Positions 58,594 through 64,000 of a stretch of DNA of 64,000 nucleotides are shown piece after piece. Below the pieces are notes generated by a model. It was not told the DNA's origin, did no database searches, and saw only the letters and a program-made list of their open reading frames with translations. Positions within the stretch are counted from its first letter, which is position 1. Every line of letters starts with the position of its first letter. The DNA is from Euborellia annulipes (lineage: Eukaryota; Arthropoda; Insecta; Dermaptera; Anisolabididae): the NCBI GenBank assembly GCA_023213315.1, contig JAKCPI010012513.1, positions 62,001-126,000 on the forward strand. The letters are read 5' to 3'. The translations under genes and the position numbers were made by a program.

Positions 58594-58754
58594 CTCAAAA
58601 GGATATCGACTGTAAATGTAAGAGAGGATGATTTAAAAAAATAAATAAAATATTTTTCTAATGTGAAAGGTAAGAAAATGAATTTATCAAAATCAATTAA
58701 AAATAAATAACTTTAAGTTGAATATATATAATCAGGAACAGTAAAAATAAATAA

Positions 58755-58890
58755 GTATATATATATATATATATATGTACCGGTATATATATTTGGAATA
58801 GGTAGGAATGAAAGAAGCATTTAATTAGATCACCGTGTCACTTTATATATATATTATATATATATATATATATATATTGGTTCACATTGA
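58755..58890. repeat. (TA)n microsatellites
   Basis: Two TA tracts separated by about 70 bases. Confidence 0.85.
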
Positions 58891-58899
58891 CACTTGTTA

Positions 58900-60240
58900 T
58901 TATTAGAAATAAAAATTTTTTTCTATTATATTTTATTTGTTAAACTTTAAGCCAAAAATCCTGGTTTATTCTCTTCAATGCATGCTAATAATGTGTCTGT
59001 AACTAAATTATACTTGAAAGTCACAGGCTAAAAGTTGAACAAATAAAATAAGAGAAAAAAAATTTTGGCTAATAAAGATTAACTAAAATTTTATTTGTTA
59101 ATGGCAAGAATTAGTGTGATCCAATATATATAAATGGGGATATAAATTCATTTATGATTTTGATAAATCTATTCTCTTCTCCAAATTAGAAAATCATCTT
59201 AAATATGAAAATTGATTTTTTCTAAAAAAAATATATATATATGCCAATATGAACATGTGAGCACTTTATATATTCAAAGGAATTATTTAAAAAGAACCTT
59301 TAAATTCGGAAAGGAGAAAAAAAATTTTATTTTATTAAAAAAATTTATATTTATACTGAATATTATCTGATACCATAATGAAATAAAAACTGGAAATTTA
59401 TTAAAATATTCATGTTTTTAATTGCATTTAAATAAGACTTCCTATAAATTAATAAAACATGCTATTAATTTAAATCATATTAAATAGAATTATAAATTCA
59501 AATGTAAAAAGGCATTATATTAAAATTTTATTACCTGTCATTTGCATGAGCTGTCTGTCTGATTTGGAACACAGATTATATTTAAAAATTCACTCACATT
59601 TAAGAAAATAATTAAAGATATTAAAATATTTAATAAAATAGAATCAAGAGTTAATAAAACAAATTAAATAAATGTGGAATATGTAAAGAGATGGGCAACT
59701 AGGTTGGTTAAGTGACACACACATATAATGATTTAATTTTGTTAGAAATAAATAGTACATAATAAAATCATGCAAAATGGATTAATTATCAAAAGAAATA
59801 ATTAAATTTACCTTTACTATGCACTAGAAAGATTCAATGAGACAGGCTTTTAGGCGGGCTGACATGAAGGTGGAAGGCGGGCAGAGAGAGTCAGAGAAGC
59901 TGCCAAAATGGACGACCAACTCTTTGACATTTATTCTTAAAAAAAAAAAAATTAGAGCAAAAAAAAATGTATAAAATAAATTATTCTAACTTTAAAAAAT
60001 AATTTAGAATAATTTTTTATATAAATTTTTCTTTTTCTTTTAAATAATTTTTCATTATATTAAAATTCACATAACTTATATGTTAAAAATTCCTATTTTC
60101 TTTTTCTAAAGCAATAAAATTATTTTAAAAACAAAATTAATTTTAAAAAATTATTACATCCTATATTTTAAAGTTAAAATAATTTATTATTTAAATTTTA
60201 TTTTTCATATGGATTTTGTTATAAGAGATTCTGTTTCCTA
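58900..60240. other. AT-rich stretch with one GC-richer island
   Basis: Mostly AT. At about 59822-59935 a GC-richer piece on the minus strand ends AAAG|GTAAAT and contains GGTCGTCCATTTTGGCAGC; it could be an untranslated exon. No gene is recognised elsewhere. Confidence 0.3.
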
Positions 60241-60249
60241 TCTTTGTCA

Positions 60250-60600
60250 TCAGCAGAGTTGGCAAGTTTTATCCCGCCTAGTATAATTATTTACAGAGTT
60301 GGGTTTTATACACGATTTTGCAGTTTTATACAGAAATTGCGGATAAAACTTGTATAAAATGTATAAAACTTGGATGAGCATGCGCAAACCCGACGAGAAA
60401 GGAAGTTCAAATAAAATTTCATTTTTCAATTATTAACATTTTGATTATATTATTCACTAAATAAAAAGCAAACAACATCGTCAATGCTTTAGAACATTAT
60501 AAAATATGAAAAGCTTTTAAGCTGTTTTTTCAGGGGGAGGGGGTTGGTTTTTTACACTTTTATACCTTTTATACATTGGCCTAGTTTTATCCGCGATAAC
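60250..60600. mobile_element. Possible hAT-like MITE
   Basis: AGAGTTGGCAAGTTTTATCC at left and TTGGCCTAGTTTTATCCGCG at right resemble degenerate ends; several GTATAAAACTTG repeats and a G run lie between. Orientation is unclear. Confidence 0.3.
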
Positions 60601-60639
60601 AAAAAAATTGAAAAATTCAAAATTTTTGAACAAACTTTT

Positions 60640-60908
60640 TAGGTAAAGTACTACTTCCAGGTGACGAATTTACTCCAAAAATTTATAGAAATCTACAATT
60701 TTAGTGAAAGGAGTATATACCAAATTTCATCGATATGGCGGCTCTGGTTTTTAAGCAATTGTGTTCACACACACCCAGACATAATGCCCAAAATGTTTTT
60801 TTTTAGACTCAGGGAGGTCTAAAACATGGAGAAACATCAAAATCTCGAAGTCGAATTTTTTTACGATTACAATACTTTCTCTTTATATTCTATACGAGAA
60901 AGTAAAAA
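60640..60908 (+). mobile_element. Second hairpin-family element, 3' part
   Basis: Ends in ACTTTCTCTTTATATTCTA plus TACGAGAAAGT, a 3' hairpin related to the main family. The body resembles 12000-12485. Confidence 0.55.
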
Positions 60909-61050
60909 AAAAAAATTCAGGCCAAAAGAAAATTTTCAAATAATGAAAAAATATAACCAAAGAATATTATTATAAATTATTTTAACATCCCACTAATCAT
61001 AGGTGACTATACATTTTAAAAATATAAAAAAAAGAATGAAGGGAAATACC

Positions 61051-61265
61051 TGTGAGATGATGGTTGGAAATCAATTTTGAGGAAATACATTGGAATGAGG
61101 AAATCCATCTCTACAGATTAATCAGTCTTCTTGAAATGAAAGGTCCATGAACCGCGATCACTTCTTGTCGTTGAACTTATTTTACTGAATGCTAATTGGC
61201 CCTCGTAAAACAATTGAATCACGTGACTCAAAGCTCCACTCCAATTGGTGGAAATATTTAAAAAA
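61051..61265 (-). promoter_or_regulatory. Candidate promoter and first exon
   Basis: On the minus strand two CCAAT motifs and a CACGTG box (61190-61260) precede a GC-richer segment ending CATCATCTCACAG|GTATTT at 61051. An ATG (MDFLIPMYFLKI) lies near its end. The link to the candidate exons at 55-57 kb is a guess. Confidence 0.3.
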
Positions 61266-61481
61266 AAATAAATTTGAAATTATTTTAATTTATTTTTTTA
61301 TTAGATAGATATTTTTTTTATACAAAATGAAGTATTTTTAATTAAGTAAAATTAATTAACTTTTTCATTATATGAGCTTCTCATTATATTAAAATCATTT
61401 TGAATGTCCTTATTTATTATAGTTAGCTTTATATTTATTCAAATATATATGTATAATTCTATAATATAATTAAAAATAAGT

Positions 61482-61610
61482 TAGTAGTGAGGTTATTCAA
61501 GGTAGCCAAAAGCAATAAGATAAAATTATATCTATCTTTAGCTTTATTTCATACTTTTGTCGAAGTTTCGGCCCATATTTGGCTGCCTTGAATATCCTCA
61601 CTACTCATTA
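61482..61610. repeat. Small foldback with degenerate GAAAC motif
   Basis: Inverted GTGAGGTTATTCAAGG / CCTTGAATATCCTCAC arms. GAAGTTTCGGCCC recalls the other hammerhead-type repeats, but the CTGANGA half is not kept. Confidence 0.45.
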
Positions 61611-62169
61611 TACATTCAGCCACTACTCCTGAAATTAAAAAGTAAAAATAAGTTATTTTTAGTTGATCTTTTGGTATAAAATAAATTTGAGGAAGAAATA
61701 AAAATATTTTTGAATGGATATTAAAAAGATGTTAACTGTTCTAAATAATATGATAATAGTTTTTTTATTTTAATGAAAAATATACAGAAATAATTGACAT
61801 ATATATATATTATCAATTTAAAAGAAAAATAGTTTTGGAATGTTTTATCATACATTGTAATTTAAAAACTTTCAAATAACTAAAAACTATCATTCAATTT
61901 TTTTTTAATAATAAATAAATTAATAATTATTTAATTAGAAACACAGCCTCAAAATATCTAAGACTAAATGTCAAAATACTGATAGCTTTAAATGAATTTA
62001 GCAATTTTTTTTTTTTTTTTTATGAAAGAATATATCTAATTATTCACATCAACATAATAAATAATTTATTCTTATTATTAATATTATTATAAATGAAATT
62101 TAAATATTATATTAGGATCTACTAAAAAACTAATTAATTAAATAAGAAGAGGTGAAAATATTTAATTAA

Positions 62170-62756
62170 TTAATTCTGAACGGTTTGTAGATGTGAATAA
62201 TAATTATTGAAATATGCTTCATAGGGATTGAACATGCCTTGAGTGGATGGTGGTGGTTGTTGAAAATTAGGAGGTGGATGAGTGAATTGTGGTGGAGGAT
62301 GGTTAAAGACCGTTGGTGGAGAGTTATTATATTGTTGGTTTGGTGGTGGGTAATGCGATCCTTCAGACGAATTTTGTGGCATCTGCTGCTTGTTGGTGTT
62401 GTCATTGTTGCCGAATGTATGGTTCGGTGGTGGAACCGAAAAATCATCCTTTCCATAACCATAACCATTTCCAACCAAAGAAGTGGAGTTTTCTGCGTTA
62501 TTAGGTGGAGAAAATCGTGATGGTTTATGTTTTGGTGGCGAATTTTGATTGGCGGGTTTTGGTTTGTTATTTGATTGATGATCGCCGTTATTATTATTAC
62601 TGTTATTGTTGTTGTTGTTGTTATTGGTAAACTTTTTTCGATTAATTCCTCCAACAGCGAAAACGTAACCGTTGTCTTTAGGTTCAAATCGTCTTCCATT
62701 ACTATTATTATTGTTCATAGAGTTGATATTCTTGTAAGAATCATTATTCAAACGAC
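62170..62756 (-). CDS. Last exon of a gene for an Asn/Pro-rich protein
   Basis: An acceptor TTTTTTTCAG precedes GTCGTTTGAATAATG, and the frame is open from the splice site to a stop at 62170, about 195 residues. The peptide begins RLNNDSYKNIN and has an Asn-run of eight followed by N/S repeats. Later it has PPP-rich segments (SHYPPPNQQY, NHPPPQFTHPPPNFQQPPP) and ends SHLQTVQN. Such low-complexity tails occur in RNA-binding proteins and transcription factors; I recognise no domain. Earlier exons lie right of the window or beyond 62.8 kb. A frame-shifted reading of the same bases is a shadow. Confidence 0.6.
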
Positions 62757-62898
62757 CTGAAAAAATAAAAAAAAATTTTACTTACAAGTAGTATTTTAAA
62801 GATTTGGGATTGCTTTTGCCTTTATAAATTATCAAATAGTTACCTTTCGAATTAAAAATTTTATCAAAGAAACGATTTTAAAATATCCATAATCTTCT

Positions 62899-62901
<3 letters not shown>

Positions 62902-62930
<29 letters not shown>
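62902..62930. repeat. (TA)n microsatellite
   Basis: About 14 TA units. Confidence 0.85.
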
Positions 62931-62931
<1 letters not shown>

Positions 62932-63011
62932 GAAGAATATGGCTGTTTAACTTGATAAGGATAGCGGAGGGCAGCCAGGAAAAATTAAATCAGATAAAAA
63001 TACAATCAATT

Positions 63012-63261
63012 CAGGGGCGTATATAAGGGGGGGGGCCCCCCCCCCCGAAATTTCCCAAACTCATATACATATATAGGGATATACAGACAAATTTTTCCGC
63101 AGGAGGGAAAACTTTGGTTCCGCAAAGGAAAAAATGTTCCGCAAAAAATTTCGTGTGAAAAAAAATTTAGTTTCTTAAAAAAAAAAATTTCCACAGAAAA
63201 ATTTTCAGTTCGGGCCCCTTCGGCCCCCCCCCCCCGAAAAAAATTTCTATATACGCCCCTG
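63012..63261. mobile_element. hAT-type MITE with G/C runs
   Basis: 250 bases with ends CAGGGGCGTATATA and its inverse, plus a perfect 8-base duplication AATCAATT (63004-63011 and 63262-63269). Inverted G and C runs lie next to the ends. It is inserted in a Penelope-like repeat. Confidence 0.88.
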
Positions 63262-63293
63262 AATCAATTTCTATCAGATTTTCTTTATTTGAT

Positions 63294-63335
63294 TGTCGAC
63301 GTTTCGGACGCCAGTTACGCCCTTCCTCAGAACAA
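63294..63335 (-). ncRNA. Hammerhead-like core
   Basis: Minus strand: CTGAGGA, a stem GGGCG/CGTCC, then GAAACGTCGAC. This is one of the best matches to CUGANGA...GAAA in the window. The outer stems need checking. Confidence 0.5.
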
Positions 63336-63339
63336 TCAA

Positions 63340-64000
63340 TCGTTAAGGAAAAAATACAGATTGACGTATTAAGTACTTTAAAGAAAACTGAAATCGAAAA
63401 AAATACTACATGAAAATTTTCTTGATACAAGCATGTATATTGAAAATTCTTAAGGATATATAATATTGTTTCAAGAAATCGTTAGTATTGTTTGAAATTA
63501 ATTTTATTTACTTCAATACTTAAAGTAAAGTCATTTTTTTGTGCAATAACAAAAAAATTTAAGTTCTTTTTAAAAAAAAATTATGATTACTAATAATAAA
63601 AAAAAAAACTAATTTGACATTGCTTTAGAAGGCGCTGATCCTTTTCAAAATTCCCTGATATTTCCATGATAATTTCCGGTTCCATTTAATTCCCTTATAA
63701 ATCCAGTATTTTAAGGTTTTCCAGGTGTGTAGCCACCCTGGATAATAAATAAAATAAAGTATTGAGAAGGATGAATAAATAAAATCCGGAGCTGATGATC
63801 AGGCAATTTATTTGGATTAATTCCATCCACTATAAGTCAACTTCTCAATAATATCCACCAGGCTGCCCCTATCTTCATCACATTAAAATAGAGTATGTAC
63901 TTTGGGCTGTTAAGATGATCATTTAAAGAAGGAATAAACAAAAAAAAATGCATTTCACACAAAATTGGAGAATCTGAGATTTGCAGTTAGTACAGTAGTA
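63340..64000. other. Right-edge AT-rich stretch
   Basis: An hAT-like end (minus-strand CAGGGTGGCTACACACCTGG) lies at about 63721-63740. Nothing else is recognised. Confidence 0.4.

Noticed and set aside
62166..62699. Second long frame in the Asn/Pro-rich exon
   Set aside because: Same bases in another frame, with codon use typical of a repeat shadow (His/Ile-rich).
1..64000. CRISPR array or bacterial operon signals
   Set aside because: No regular short repeats with unique spacers; splice sites, SINEs and microsatellites show a eukaryotic nuclear genome.

Overview
This is AT-rich nuclear DNA from an arthropod, most likely an insect. The genes carry spliceosomal introns and encode gustatory-receptor-like proteins. 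Mobile DNA is very dense: tRNA-derived SINEs, hAT, Harbinger-like, pogo and mariner remnants, non-LTR retrotransposon pieces and foldback elements. I cannot assign a species.

The main content is one minus-strand locus spanning nearly the left 53 kb. It holds 18 large exons of 286-301 codons, each starting at its own ATG and encoding about six membrane segments of an insect gustatory receptor (7tm_7 family). Every one ends in phase 0 at a GTAAGT or GTGAGT donor straight after a Glu or Lys codon. I found only one set of downstream exons that continues them: two small phase-0 exons at 1345-1416 and 1189-1278, which give the usual end of a gustatory receptor up to the start of the last helix. The final exon, expected to carry the TYxxxxxQF-type motif, lies beyond the left edge. 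The best reading is one alternatively spliced locus: many first exons (variable membrane bundle) joined to one shared 3' end (third inner loop and last helix), as in Drosophila Gr39a but much larger. Exons fall into subfamilies by position: 2-6.5 kb (two divergent), 8-25 kb (eight close relatives), 29-39 kb (five) and 47-53 kb (three very recent copies). Three are broken: one by a 1-base frameshift, one by a LINE and one by a 1.1-kb MITE.

Between the exons lie nested mobile elements. The commonest is a 0.6-1.05 kb element with a long 5' hairpin, a (CA)n stretch and a 3' hairpin; its insertions look like TC-ended, A|T-targeted rolling-circle elements. About 40.1-45.3 kb is a pogo-type transposase relic hit by this element, a 3-kb foldback element (itself carrying a Harbinger-like MITE) and a SINE. 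Several repeats carry hammerhead-ribozyme-like cores (CTGANGA - stem - GAAA) of the kind known from Penelope-like elements.

Right of 53 kb there are no receptor exons. I see a LINE piece, microsatellites, foldback repeats, weak candidate exons of another minus-strand gene (55.6-61.2 kb), and the last exon of a minus-strand gene for an Asn/Pro-rich protein at 62.2-62.8 kb.
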